Shown piece by piece: positions 18,187-27,572 of a DNA stretch of 64,000 nt. The position numbers and the translations under genes are program-made. The stretch comes from Xanthomarina sp035306605. GTDB lineage: Bacteria > Bacteroidota > Bacteroidia > Flavobacteriales > Flavobacteriaceae. The stretch lies in assembly GCA_035306605.1 (NCBI GenBank), contig DATGNR010000027.1. One strand, given 5' to 3'. Numbering within the stretch: position 1 is the first letter of the stretch; each line of letters starts with the position of its first letter. The notes under the pieces are model-generated. The model saw only the letters and a list, made by a program, of their open reading frames with translations, did no database searches and was not told where the DNA came from.

Positions 18187-19011
18187 ATGAAACAATATTT
18201 AGATTTAGTAAAACACGTATTAGAAAACGGAAACGAAAAAGGAGATAGAACAGGAACTGGAACTAAAAGTGTTTTTGGTTATCAAATGCGTTTCGATTTA
18301 AGTGAAGGTTTCCCAATGGTAACCACAAAAAAATTACACTTAAAATCTATAATTTACGAATTACTTTGGTTTTTAAAAGGCGACACGAATATTAAATATC
18401 TAACAGAAAACGGTGTTCGAATCTGGAACGAATGGGCCGATGAGAATGGAGATTTAGGTCCGGTTTACGGACATCAATGGAGAAACTGGAATAGTGATGA
18501 AATTGACCAAATTAAAGATATAGTAGAAACTTTAAAAACGAATCCAAATAGCCGTCGTATGTTGGTTTCCGCATGGAATCCTTCAGTTTTACCAGACACT
18601 TCAAAAAGTTTTAGTGAAAATGTAGCTAACGGAAAAGCTGCCCTTCCTCCTTGCCATGCTTTTTTTCAATTTTATGTGGCCGACGGAAAATTATCATGTC
18701 AGTTATACCAACGAAGTGCAGACATCTTTTTAGGCGTACCATTTAACATTGGTTCTTATGCATTATTTACTATGATGATGGCTCAGGTATGCGGTTACGA
18801 GGCTGGTGAATTTATCCACACTTTTGGCGATGCTCACATTTACAACAATCATAAAGAACAATTAGAATTACAACTATCAAGAGATCCTAAACCGCTTCCA
18901 AAAATGCGCATAAACCCTAAAGTGAAAGACATTTTTGCTTTTAAGTTTGAAGACTTTACTTTGGAAGATTATAATCCACATCCACATATAAAAGGGAAGG
19001 TTGCCATTTAA
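18187..19011 (+). CDS. thyA: thymidylate synthase
   Basis: Converts dUMP to dTMP using methylene-tetrahydrofolate. From ATG 18187 it is 274 residues; an in-frame GTG two codons earlier is less likely. It has DRTGTGTKSVFG near the N terminus, GHQWRNW, the catalytic cysteine in LPPCHAFFQFYV, and IHTFGDAHIYNNH near the C terminus. A short insertion (about 10 residues around SKSFSENVANGKA) precedes the catalytic loop. The dihydrofolate it makes would be recycled by the DHFR encoded next downstream. Confidence 0.97.
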   Translation: MKQYLDLVKHVLENGNEKGDRTGTGTKSVFGYQMRFDLSEGFPMVTTKKLHLKSIIYELLWFLKGDTNIKYLTENGVRIWNEWADENGDLGPVYGHQWRNWNSDEIDQIKDIVETLKTNPNSRRMLVSAWNPSVLPDTSKSFSENVANGKAALPPCHAFFQFYVADGKLSCQLYQRSADIFLGVPFNIGSYALFTMMMAQVCGYEAGEFIHTFGDAHIYNNHKEQLELQLSRDPKPLPKMRINPKVKDIFAFKFEDFTLEDYNPHPHIKGKVAI

Positions 19012-19533
19012 TAAAACTCGTTTTACGTCTATTTATCAATAGCCTAATATATCAGTTATTGGGCTAATAGGGTGTTTTCAACAATATTTAAAGCTTGACA
19101 CTATTTAATTAAAAACACAATTCCTGAAATACCACCAACTCTGCTTTTCTTCACTACTAGCCTATTCTTATTTTTCAACCACAAATGTCAGTGAAAACAT
19201 AAATAATACAAAGGAGGTTCTATTAATAAAATTAAAGACTATTTAGCCGCTTGTATTGATTAAGCATTGGTAGAATAACACTTTCCCCTTGATAAATCTA
19301 CCCAATTCATAGTAAACTTCATCATAAACAAAAAGGTGAAGTAAAAAACATCACAGCTTAGCTCCAAAAAAGCAATCGCAGTAAAAATGATATATATTAA
19401 AGCGTTTGCTAAAACTAAATGAACCTGGATTTAAAAATGACCAACTAGTAGCTACCTCAATGGAAATTTTAATGACCATCTGCTTCTAAAAATTCATGAA
19501 AAATACACTAAATTTACACAAACAATTTAAACC
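19012..19533 (+). other. 522-base stretch without a recognisable gene
   Basis: I find no convincing reading frame, RNA gene or repeat here. A weak hairpin (AGCC...GGCT, about 19044-19067) follows thyA but lacks a T tract. The segment is stop-rich in all frames and may be a decayed gene or untranslated DNA between thyA and the DHFR fusion. Confidence 0.4.
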
Positions 19534-20436
19534 ATGTTTGGAAAGAAAAAAGAGACTCCTCAAATAGATAAGGAGCAATTAGAATTAATTAAAACTGCCC
19601 AAAAACGTATTAAGCAAAAACGAAGACTATACATTCATTTTGTATTGTTTTTAATTGGATCCCTTGCTTTCATAGTTGCTAATTTAGGTTTTAATGTGGG
19701 CGAAGCAGTCAATCCTTTTGGAATTAACTGGTTTGTATATGCCATTATTGCTTGGTTTTTAATATTACTATATCACGCTTTCAATGTATATTTTACAAAT
19801 AAGTTTTTAGGTGAAACTTGGGAAAAAGAACAGCTTAACAAATTAGTAGCTTTACAAAAGGAACGAATTGCCAAATTAAAGCAAAAAATAGAAAAAGAAA
19901 ATCCGCTTCCAACTGAAAACACAATAAAACTGCCCAAACCTAAGAATTCTGAAATAACATTAATAGTTGCTGCAGGAGAAAACGACGCCATTGGTAAAGA
20001 CAACCAATTAATTTGGCATTTAAGTGATGACCTAAAACGTTTCAAAACTCTTACTAACGGCCATCATATTATTATGGGAAGAAAAACATTTGAGAGTTTT
20101 CCTAAACCATTACCAAATAGAACACATATAGTTATTTCTAGGCAAGCAGATTATCAAGTTCCTGCAGGAGTTATTGTAGTAAGTAATTTAGAAGATGCCT
20201 TCGATGCCTCTAAATCAGACAAACAGCCATTTGTAATTGGTGGAGGAGAAATTTACAAACAAGCCATGGCTTTCGCAGATAAAATAGAACTTACTAGAGT
20301 TCATGAAAGTTTCGATGCTGACACATTTTTCCCTAAAATAGACCCAACTATTTGGAAGGAAGTTAGCAAAACCAGTCATACAAAAGACGAAAAACACCCC
20401 CATGATTTCTCGTTTATAACTTATGTAAGAGCATAA
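19534..20436 (+). CDS. membrane-anchored dihydrofolate reductase (2TM-DHFR fusion)
   Basis: A 300-residue fusion. Residues 1-100 are a 2TM domain: two membrane helices at about 33-54 and 64-85, flanked by charged segments. A charged coiled-coil linker (about 93-125) leads to a complete dihydrofolate reductase from about 140. DHFR signs are IGKDNQLIWHLSDDLKRFK with the catalytic acid at D166, IIMGRKTFESFP, and FVIGGGEIYKQAM. The enzyme reduces dihydrofolate with NADPH and is functionally paired with ThyA upstream. The 2TM part should hold it on the cytoplasmic face of the inner membrane. I see no frameshift at the junction. Confidence 0.93.
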   Translation: MFGKKKETPQIDKEQLELIKTAQKRIKQKRRLYIHFVLFLIGSLAFIVANLGFNVGEAVNPFGINWFVYAIIAWFLILLYHAFNVYFTNKFLGETWEKEQLNKLVALQKERIAKLKQKIEKENPLPTENTIKLPKPKNSEITLIVAAGENDAIGKDNQLIWHLSDDLKRFKTLTNGHHIIMGRKTFESFPKPLPNRTHIVISRQADYQVPAGVIVVSNLEDAFDASKSDKQPFVIGGGEIYKQAMAFADKIELTRVHESFDADTFFPKIDPTIWKEVSKTSHTKDEKHPHDFSFITYVRA

Positions 20437-20460
20437 AATTCAATTATAAAACAACTAAAA

Positions 20461-21738
20461 GTGAAACTAAAAAGGAAAAGGCAATTAGTTACATACTTAA
20501 ACCTTTTAGATCAACCTATTCGATTTAATCCTTTTGTTTTTAGTAGAAAGTTTCTACTATGGGCTTTACTGGGGCTGTTTGGTGGAATTATTGCTGGTTT
20601 ATATTGGATAACCTTAGAGTTTATTACTCATCAACTTGCTTACTTTCAAGGCTGGTTGGTAATTCCAACTATGGCTATTTCCGGGCTATTAGTCGGTTTA
20701 ATTATTCATTTTATTGGAGATCCAGGAGAAATTCAATTAATAGTAAACAACATCCGTTTCAAGAAAGGAAAATTAGATCCTAAAAATAATCCATCCATGC
20801 TTTTGTCTTCCTTACTATGTATTGGTTCTGGAGGAAGTCTGGGTCCAGAAGCCCCATTAGTTCAGGTAATAGGGTCATCTGGAACGTGGCTTGGGAAAAT
20901 TTTTAGATTGAAAGGCGAAGACTTGAGGTCTATGAGTATTGCCGGAATGGCATCTGGATTTACAGCCATGTTTGGCGCACCTTTAGGAGGCAGCTTGTTT
21001 GCTCTAGAGATTTTACATCACGAACACGCTGTGGAATATTACAAAGCTATTATGCCAGCATTTGTTGCTAGTTGTTTTAGTTATTTAGTTTTCGCATTAA
21101 TAACACAGTTAGATCTTGGAGCACTTTGGGTTTTACCAACATATGAAATGCTAAATAAGTTCGATTTTTTATATGCCGTATTTTTTGCGGTTATTGCCAC
21201 TTGTTTTGGATGGATTTTTATTTTCTGCACTAAGTTTCTCAAAAATACTTTTGAAAAACTACAAGTTCCAATTTATATAAAAACCTTAATTGGCGGTATT
21301 TTACTTGGTATAATCGTTTTTTATGTACCAATTACTAGGTATTTTAGTCATTACGAACTTTCTACTCTATTATCAAGCGATTTTACTATCCAAATGTTGG
21401 TTGCTATTTTATTTTTAAAAATATTAGCTATTTCTATTACCGTTACATCCGGATGGCGAGGAGGGTTTATAATTCCGTTATTTTTTACAGGAGCTACTTT
21501 AGGCTTAATAATACATCATTTTATTCCCTCTATAAGTTTATCACTTACCATAGTTAGTTGTATGGCCGCCATAAATGCTTGCGTAACTAGAACACCCATG
21601 AGTACAACCATTTTATTAGCAACTTTAACTGGATTTTCATATTTTATTCCTATTCTATTTGCTAGTTTAACTGGGTACTTTTTGGCTCCGAAAATTCCAT
21701 TTATTTCAACACAGTTGAAGAGTGAGGACGAAGAATAG
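20461..21738 (+). CDS. CLC-family chloride channel or transporter
   Basis: A 425-residue integral membrane protein that starts at GTG, 24 bases after the DHFR stop. It carries CLC selectivity-filter motifs: GSGGSLGPEAPLVQ, where the Glu corresponds to the gating residue of Cl-/H+ exchangers, and GWRGGFIIPLFFTGA near the C terminus. There are no CBS domains. CLC proteins move chloride (or fluoride in some branches) across the membrane. Position suggests co-transcription with the 2TM-DHFR gene, but no functional link is evident. Confidence 0.92.
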   Translation: MKLKRKRQLVTYLNLLDQPIRFNPFVFSRKFLLWALLGLFGGIIAGLYWITLEFITHQLAYFQGWLVIPTMAISGLLVGLIIHFIGDPGEIQLIVNNIRFKKGKLDPKNNPSMLLSSLLCIGSGGSLGPEAPLVQVIGSSGTWLGKIFRLKGEDLRSMSIAGMASGFTAMFGAPLGGSLFALEILHHEHAVEYYKAIMPAFVASCFSYLVFALITQLDLGALWVLPTYEMLNKFDFLYAVFFAVIATCFGWIFIFCTKFLKNTFEKLQVPIYIKTLIGGILLGIIVFYVPITRYFSHYELSTLLSSDFTIQMLVAILFLKILAISITVTSGWRGGFIIPLFFTGATLGLIIHHFIPSISLSLTIVSCMAAINACVTRTPMSTTILLATLTGFSYFIPILFASLTGYFLAPKIPFISTQLKSEDEE

Positions 21739-21896
21739 TAATGAATGTTTAAAAAATAGAATGAACGGATTGTATTGTTATATAAACAGAAACTTTTTAA
21801 GACTAGTATTTTAATGGATTTGGAATTATCAACCTTACAACAAAACAACTTTACAAGAACATACTAGCATCTCCTATTTTTTCCTAATTTTACAGC

Positions 21897-23447
21897 ATGA
21901 TAAAAGAGCTTCAGCTACGCATTAGTTTAAAAGAAGAAGAAATTCCTAATATTCTTTTAATAAAATCTGCCGAAAATTTAGGCATGTCCAGGGATAAAAT
22001 CTCTGGAGTAAAAGTTCTCCGTAAGTCTATCGATGCCCGAAAACCTAAAATAATTTTAAATTATAAGGTAGCTGTTTATATAAATGAACCGGTTCCAAAA
22101 ACTTCTGAATACACTTTCGATTATAAAGATGTTTCAAAAGCAAAACCTGTTCATATTATAGGTTTTGGACCAGCTGGCATGTATGCGGCATTACGATGTA
22201 TTGAGTTGGGGTTTAAACCTATTGTTCTAGAACGCGGAAAAAATGTTCAAGACAGGCGTAGAGATTTAAAAGCTATCAACCAAAACCATTTTGTAAACGA
22301 GGACTCAAATTATTGTTTTGGTGAAGGTGGGGCTGGAACGTATAGCGATGGGAAATTATACACAAGAAGTTTAAAACGTGGTGATGTTAGGAGAATTTTT
22401 GAAAACCTAGTATTTCATGGTGCCACAGATCAGATTTTAGTTGATGCACACCCACATATTGGAACTAACAAACTTCCAAAAGTAGTTACTAATGTTCGTG
22501 AAACCATTATAAAACATGGTGGTGAAGTCCATTTTGAAACTCGTGTTACCGATTTTAAAATCAAGAACAATAAAATATACGCCATCCAATTATTAAATGG
22601 TGATGAACTAGCTGCAGATCGTGTAATTCTTGCAACAGGTCATTCGGCTAGAGACATTTTCTACTTATTACACAAAAAAAATATTGCCATAGAAGCAAAG
22701 TCGTTTGCTATGGGAGTCCGTGTGGAACATCCACAGCACATAATAGATTCTATTCAATATCATTGTTCTGGAAAAAGAGATGAACTACTTCCAGCAGCCT
22801 CTTATAGCTTAGTGCAACAAGTAAATAACAGAGGTGTTTATTCATTCTGCATGTGTCCAGGAGGATTTATTGTACCAGCAGCTACTGCCAATGGAGAAGT
22901 TGTTGTAAATGGAATGTCGCCATCAAAACGAAACAATCTTTTTGCAAATTCGGGTATCATTGTAGAACTGAATGTAGAAAAGGACTTTCCTTCCTACGAA
23001 CATTTTGGCGTATTAAAAGGCTTAGAATATCAAAAGGATTTAGAGCGATTAGCCTTCACTGCTGGAGGTAGAACACAAACTGCACCAGCGCAACGATTAA
23101 CAGATTTTGTTGAAGGAAAATTATCAACAGATTTAAATCCAACATCGTATCAGCCAGGACTAAAGTCAGCCCCTTTACATTCACTTCTACCAAAACTAAT
23201 TGGTGGTAGTTTACGTCAAGGATTTAAAGCTTTTGGTGACAAAATGAAAGGTTATTACACTTCCGAAGCCAACATAGTTGGTGTAGAAAGCAGAACCTCA
23301 TCCCCTATTAGTATTCCTAGAAATGAAAATCTAGAACATCCAGAAATAGAAGGTCTATTCCCTTGTGGTGAAGGTGCTGGTTATGCGGGAGGTATTGTTT
23401 CTGCAGCCATGGATGGAGAAAGATGTGCCGAAGCTGCGTGTAAGTAA
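21897..23447 (+). CDS. FAD-dependent dehydrogenase (COG2509-type)
   Basis: A 516-residue flavoprotein with a dinucleotide-binding glycine motif at about residue 93 (IIGFGPAGMYAALRC) and downstream acidic VLERG. The family-typical stretches NYCFGEGGAGTYSDGKLYTR and HPHIGTNKL follow, and the C-terminal FPCGEGAGYAGGIVSAA completes the FAD site. An N-terminal domain of about 85 residues precedes the FAD domain, as usual for this family. The substrate is unknown. It stands alone. Confidence 0.88.
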   Translation: MIKELQLRISLKEEEIPNILLIKSAENLGMSRDKISGVKVLRKSIDARKPKIILNYKVAVYINEPVPKTSEYTFDYKDVSKAKPVHIIGFGPAGMYAALRCIELGFKPIVLERGKNVQDRRRDLKAINQNHFVNEDSNYCFGEGGAGTYSDGKLYTRSLKRGDVRRIFENLVFHGATDQILVDAHPHIGTNKLPKVVTNVRETIIKHGGEVHFETRVTDFKIKNNKIYAIQLLNGDELAADRVILATGHSARDIFYLLHKKNIAIEAKSFAMGVRVEHPQHIIDSIQYHCSGKRDELLPAASYSLVQQVNNRGVYSFCMCPGGFIVPAATANGEVVVNGMSPSKRNNLFANSGIIVELNVEKDFPSYEHFGVLKGLEYQKDLERLAFTAGGRTQTAPAQRLTDFVEGKLSTDLNPTSYQPGLKSAPLHSLLPKLIGGSLRQGFKAFGDKMKGYYTSEANIVGVESRTSSPISIPRNENLEHPEIEGLFPCGEGAGYAGGIVSAAMDGERCAEAACK

Positions 23448-23585
23448 AGTTTCAATAGAAAATAAGAATTTACTTTTCCACAAACAAAATAATAGATGGA
23501 TCAGAGCCACTTTTATTACCGCATCTATGGAATACTGAAAACTAATATTTAATTCCTATTTTTGCAGCACTAAAATTAAAAATAC

Positions 23586-24479
23586 ATGAACGCATTTATA
23601 TTTCCAGGTCAGGGCGCACAGTTTTCAGGTATGGGTTTAGACCTTTACGAGAATTCTACTTTAGCACAAGAATTGTTTGAACAAGCCAACAGTATTTTAG
23701 GCTTTTCAATTACAGATGTGATGTTTCAAGGATCGGCTGAAGATTTAAAAGAAACAAAAGTAACTCAGCCTGCAATCTTCTTACATTCAGTAATTTTATC
23801 TAAAACTTTAGGAGATAGTTTTAAACCAGATATGGTGGCTGGACATTCTCTTGGAGAGTTTTCTGCATTAGTAGCAAATGGTACATTAACCTTTGAAGAC
23901 GGATTAAAACTAGTTTCAAAACGTGCTATAGCCATGCAAAAAGCTTGCGAACTTCAACCAAGCACAATGGCTGCTGTTTTAGGTTTAGAAGACAATATAG
24001 TTGAAAAAATATGCGCCAATACTGAAGGAGTTGTTGTAGCTGCAAATTACAACTGTCCTGGACAACTAGTTATTTCAGGAGAAGTAGAAGCTGTCAACAA
24101 AGCGTGTGAAGCCTTGAAAGAAGCAGGAGCTAGACGTGCTCTAGTACTTCCTGTAGGTGGTGCGTTTCATTCGCCTTTAATGGAACCTGCTAGAGAGGAA
24201 TTGGCTGCAGCAATAGAAAACACGTTTTTCAACAAACCAAACTGCCCAATTTATCAAAATGTAACAGCTTCTGCAGTAGTAGATGCGGTAGCAATTAAAA
24301 CCAACTTAATTTCGCAATTGACTGCTCCTGTAAAATGGACACAATCTGTACAGCAAATGATTACCGATGGAGCTACTTTATTTACTGAAGTTGGTCCAGG
24401 AAATGTTTTGCAAGGCTTGGTGAAAAAAATTAATAGAGAAGCACAAACAGCTGCGGCTAATTATACAAAAGAAGCTTAA
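23586..24479 (+). CDS. fabD: malonyl CoA-acyl carrier protein transacylase
   Basis: Loads malonyl units onto acyl carrier protein for fatty acid synthesis. Its 297 residues include the FPGQGAQFSGMG N terminus, the catalytic serine in GHSLGEFSALV, and VGGAFHSPLMEPA containing the active-site histidine. Its stop codon overlaps the lspA start by one base (TAATG), so the two are translationally coupled. Other fab genes are not adjacent. Confidence 0.97.
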   Translation: MNAFIFPGQGAQFSGMGLDLYENSTLAQELFEQANSILGFSITDVMFQGSAEDLKETKVTQPAIFLHSVILSKTLGDSFKPDMVAGHSLGEFSALVANGTLTFEDGLKLVSKRAIAMQKACELQPSTMAAVLGLEDNIVEKICANTEGVVVAANYNCPGQLVISGEVEAVNKACEALKEAGARRALVLPVGGAFHSPLMEPAREELAAAIENTFFNKPNCPIYQNVTASAVVDAVAIKTNLISQLTAPVKWTQSVQQMITDGATLFTEVGPGNVLQGLVKKINREAQTAAANYTKEA

Positions 24480-24976
24480 TGAAATTATCTCGAAATACAT
24501 TCATTGTTCTTCTTATTATAGTAAATATTGCTCTAGATCAAATTACTAAGGTTTTAACACGTCTTTATGTTGTTCCTGGAAGCGAAACTCCTATAATTGG
24601 AAATTTATTTACATTACATAATGTAGAGAATGCAGGTGCATTTCTTGGTATGGGAAGTGATTTAAATCCTACTTTAAGAATTGTCTTTCTCTTGCTTTTA
24701 CCAATACTAGTATTAGGATATGTAACAGTTCATATAATTAGAAACAAGGAACTAGACAAACTATCTTTAATAGGATTCTGCTGTATAGTTGGAGGAGGAA
24801 TTGCTAACGTTTACGATAGAATAGTATATGGATCTGTAACAGATTTCTTCCACATTGATTTAGGAGGAGTTTTTAGAACTGGAATTTTCAATTTTGCTGA
24901 TATGTCAGTCATGCTAGGACTTGGACTTCTTTTATATGCTGGATTTAAAACACGAAAAGAAACAAAAACTACATAA
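24479..24976 (+). CDS. lspA: lipoprotein signal peptidase (signal peptidase II)
   Basis: A 165-residue inner-membrane aspartic protease that removes the signal peptide from prolipoproteins. It has four membrane segments and both catalytic aspartates: in GGGIANVYDRIVYGSVTDFF and in FNFADMSVMLG. The NVENAGAF-like block (HNVENAGAFLG) is also conserved. It overlaps fabD by one base and ends at a strong terminator. Confidence 0.96.
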   Translation: MKLSRNTFIVLLIIVNIALDQITKVLTRLYVVPGSETPIIGNLFTLHNVENAGAFLGMGSDLNPTLRIVFLLLLPILVLGYVTVHIIRNKELDKLSLIGFCCIVGGGIANVYDRIVYGSVTDFFHIDLGGVFRTGIFNFADMSVMLGLGLLLYAGFKTRKETKTT

Positions 24977-24978
24977 AA

Positions 24979-25009
24979 AAAGCCTCTATTTTTAGAGGCT
25001 TTATTTTTT
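24979..25009 (+). terminator. terminator of fabD-lspA
   Basis: A 10-bp perfect stem (AAAGCCTCTA / TAGAGGCTTT) with a 4-base loop and a following T run. It lies within 5 bases of the lspA stop and also abuts the 3' end of the convergent small gene. Confidence 0.9.
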
Positions 25010-25200
25010 TATCTTGCTAGATTACAAGCTTCGCAATCTTTAACTTCACCATAATAGGTTTCTCGATATTTGTGAATTGTTTTGATTGGAATGCTCAAAA
25101 ACGTTTTCCGAATATAAGTTACTTTTGTAAGTAACTCTCCCATTTTAGGTGTATACCTTTTCTCTTCTTTTGTTTCTCTTTGTACTGTAATCAATTTCAT
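25009..25200 (-). CDS. small conserved-looking protein of unknown function
   Basis: A 63-residue basic protein from ATG 25200 (MKLITVQRETKEEKRYTPKM). It has a C-terminal Cys pair separated by two residues (DCEAC), which might bind metal. The frame opens further upstream to 25281, but a good promoter with a predicted start site near 25215 would leave those codons untranscribed. I do not recognise the family. Confidence 0.6.
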   Translation of the reverse strand: MKLITVQRETKEEKRYTPKMGELLTKVTYIRKTFLSIPIKTIHKYRETYYGEVKDCEACNLAR

Positions 25201-25221
25201 GTTTTCCGTTATCATTTTGCA

Positions 25222-25253
25222 CAAAGTAACGAATTTTATTGGCCAATTCCAAA
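25222..25253 (-). promoter_or_regulatory. promoter of the 63-residue protein gene
   Basis: On the minus strand TTTG (25253-25250), a 20-base spacer and TTACTTTG (25229-25222, one mismatch to TAnnTTTG) fit the Bacteroidota promoter. This placement decides the start codon at 25200. Confidence 0.55.
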
Positions 25254-25368
25254 TAAAACAACCTAAAGCATTGATAATCAATATCGATTCCTCAATCCAC
25301 TAATAGATGGCTTGATTTATTATCAGATTACTACTTTTGTAGTCTATTTCTTAAAGAATCCTCATTTT

Positions 25369-26391
25369 TTAGGAATTAGCAATTTTTTGTTCCCACTTCC
25401 ATGCAGAACGCATAGCATCTTCAAGCGTTAATTGAGACATCCAACCTAATTCTTCGTTTGCCTTTTGGGTATCAGCATAAACTGAAACCACGTCGCCTTC
25501 TCTTCTTTCAGCTATTCGATAATTTAATTTTTCACCAGAAACACGTTCAAATGCCTGAATAACTTCCAACACAGAACTTCCTGTTCCTGTTCCTAAATTA
25601 AAGACTTCATAATTGGTCTTATTATTTTTATCTAAAAGTCTTCCTAGAGCAATTACATGGGCTTTTGCTAAATCTACAACATGAATATAGTCTCGAATAC
25701 ACGTACCATCAATAGTTGGATAATCATCACCAAAAACAGATAACTGTTCTCTTTTTCCAATTGCAGTTTGAGTAATAAATGGAACTAAGTTTTGAGGAAT
25801 TCCTAAAGGCAATTCACCAATTAAAGCTGTTTCATGAGCTCCAATAGGGTTAAAATATCTTAAAGAAATAGCGTTAAAATTAGTCGAAATTTTGCAAAGG
25901 TCCTTAATAATCTCTTCTCCTATTTGTTTAGAGTTTCCATAAGGTGAAATGGCTGGTTTTATAGGTGCCGATTCATTAATAGGTAAGGAATCCGGCTCTC
26001 CATAAACCGTACACGATGAACTAAATATAAAGTTTGTCGTCTCTAATTTATTATATTCCCGAAGTAAATAAACTAATGTATTGACATTGTTTTCATAATA
26101 CATTAAAGGCTCATTAACACTTTCATTTACAGCTTTACTTGCAGCAAAGTGTATAACACCATCTATATTATTGTGTTTCTGAAAAAAGTCTTGAACTAGA
26201 TTTCTCTCTTTTAAGTCTATGTTTAAAAACTCAGGTTTTTTTCCGGTAATTGACGAAATTCCATCTAAAACTTCTATAGAAGAGTTGGAAAGATTATCAA
26301 TAATTACTACATCAAAACCTTTATTTTGAAGTTCAACAACGGTGTGAGAGCCTATAAAACCAAGACCTCCTGTAACTAAAATTTTAGCCAT
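25369..26391 (-). CDS. galE: UDP-glucose 4-epimerase
   Basis: A 340-residue short-chain dehydrogenase-type epimerase that interconverts UDP-glucose and UDP-galactose (or the N-acetyl forms). It has the NAD-binding TGGLGFIGSHT at the N terminus and the catalytic YGNSK (YxxxK). The GalE-type AERREGDVVSVYAD block is near the C terminus. It overlaps the preceding aminotransferase gene by 8 bases, so the two form an operon that probably supplies activated sugars for surface glycans. Confidence 0.94.
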   Translation of the reverse strand: MAKILVTGGLGFIGSHTVVELQNKGFDVVIIDNLSNSSIEVLDGISSITGKKPEFLNIDLKERNLVQDFFQKHNNIDGVIHFAASKAVNESVNEPLMYYENNVNTLVYLLREYNKLETTNFIFSSSCTVYGEPDSLPINESAPIKPAISPYGNSKQIGEEIIKDLCKISTNFNAISLRYFNPIGAHETALIGELPLGIPQNLVPFITQTAIGKREQLSVFGDDYPTIDGTCIRDYIHVVDLAKAHVIALGRLLDKNNKTNYEVFNLGTGTGSSVLEVIQAFERVSGEKLNYRIAERREGDVVSVYADTQKANEELGWMSQLTLEDAMRSAWKWEQKIANS

Positions 26392-27517
26392 TTATATATT
26401 CTATAATTTTAGATGCAATAAATTCAATTTGTTCATCATCTAGTTCAGTATGCATTGGTAACGAGATTACATCCTTTACTAATTGGTTTGTAACTACAAA
26501 ATCAGATTCATTGTAACGAGAATCCTGATAAGCTTTTTGTTTGTGCAGTGGAATTGGGTAATATACTCCACAAGGAATATCGTTTTCGTTTAAAAACTTT
26601 ACTAGCCCATCCCTATCAACTCCATTTAACTTCAATGTGTATTGATGAAACACGTGGTTATCTGGAGTACCATACTCAAATGGTGTAGATATTTTATCTA
26701 TATTTTTAAAAGCGGCGTTATATTTATTTGCAGCCTCTCTCCTAGCTTTATTGTAGTTATCCAAATGTTTTAATTTAACATCTAAAACTGCTGCTTGAAT
26801 AGAATCTAATCTAGAATTCACACCAACCACATCATGATGATAGCGCTCGTACATACCATGATTAACAATTCCTCTAATCATATGTGCTAGATCATCGTCG
26901 TTGGTAAAAATGGCTCCTCCATCTCCATAACAACCTAGGTTTTTAGAAGGAAAGAAGGAAGTTGAAGCTACGTGACCAATAGTTCCCGATTTGGCTTTTT
27001 TACCATTACTAAATGTATAAGTTGCGCCAATTGCCTGAGCATTATCTTCAATAACATATAAATTATGCTCTTTAGCTAAATCCATAATTTCCTCCATATT
27101 GGCACACTGTCCGAATAAATGTACAGGAACAATAGCCTTAGTCTTTGGCGTTATGGCATTTTTTATAGCCTCAATATTTATATTAAAATCATCCGGATTA
27201 ACATCAACTAAAACCGGAGTTAATTGCAACAACGCGATAACCTCAACAGTTGCTGCGAAGGTAAAATCGGCAGTTATAACCTCATCCCCTGGTTTTAAAC
27301 CTAGTCCCATCATGGCAATTTGCAATGCATCTGTACCATTAGCACATGGAATAACGTGCTTAACGCCTAAATAGTTTTCAAGATTTTTTTGAAACTCATG
27401 AACCTTTGGTCCATTAATGAAAGATGTGTTTTCAATTACTTCTTGAATATCAAGATTAACAGCATCTTTTATAGCCTTATACTGACCTTTAAGGTCAACC
27501 ATTTGAATTTTTTTCAT
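26384..27517 (-). CDS. DegT/DnrJ/EryC1/StrS-family sugar aminotransferase
   Basis: A PLP-dependent enzyme of about 377 residues that adds an amino group to a nucleotide-linked keto sugar, usually for LPS or capsule sugars. It has NGTDALQIAMMGLGLKPG, VIEDNAQAIGA, and the PLP lysine region TSFFPSKNLGCYGDGG. I place the start at ATG 27517 (MKKIQMVDLKGQY), not at 27586, because the promoter predicted at 27524-27554 would begin transcription almost at this ATG. First gene of the pair with galE; waaA is divergent. Confidence 0.92.
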   Translation of the reverse strand: MKKIQMVDLKGQYKAIKDAVNLDIQEVIENTSFINGPKVHEFQKNLENYLGVKHVIPCANGTDALQIAMMGLGLKPGDEVITADFTFAATVEVIALLQLTPVLVDVNPDDFNINIEAIKNAITPKTKAIVPVHLFGQCANMEEIMDLAKEHNLYVIEDNAQAIGATYTFSNGKKAKSGTIGHVASTSFFPSKNLGCYGDGGAIFTNDDDLAHMIRGIVNHGMYERYHHDVVGVNSRLDSIQAAVLDVKLKHLDNYNKARREAANKYNAAFKNIDKISTPFEYGTPDNHVFHQYTLKLNGVDRDGLVKFLNENDIPCGVYYPIPLHKQKAYQDSRYNESDFVVTNQLVKDVISLPMHTELDDEQIEFIASKIIEYING

Positions 27518-27523
27518 ACCGTG

Positions 27524-27554
27524 CAAAATTACAAAATTAGTATACGTTAACCAA
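27524..27554 (-). promoter_or_regulatory. promoter of the aminotransferase-galE operon
   Basis: On the minus strand TTG (27554-27552), a 20-base spacer and TAATTTTG (27531-27524) are a full consensus match. The predicted start site lies at or within a few bases of ATG 27517, suggesting a very short or leaderless mRNA. Confidence 0.65.
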
Positions 27555-27572
27555 TGAAATTTTATCAAAGAA

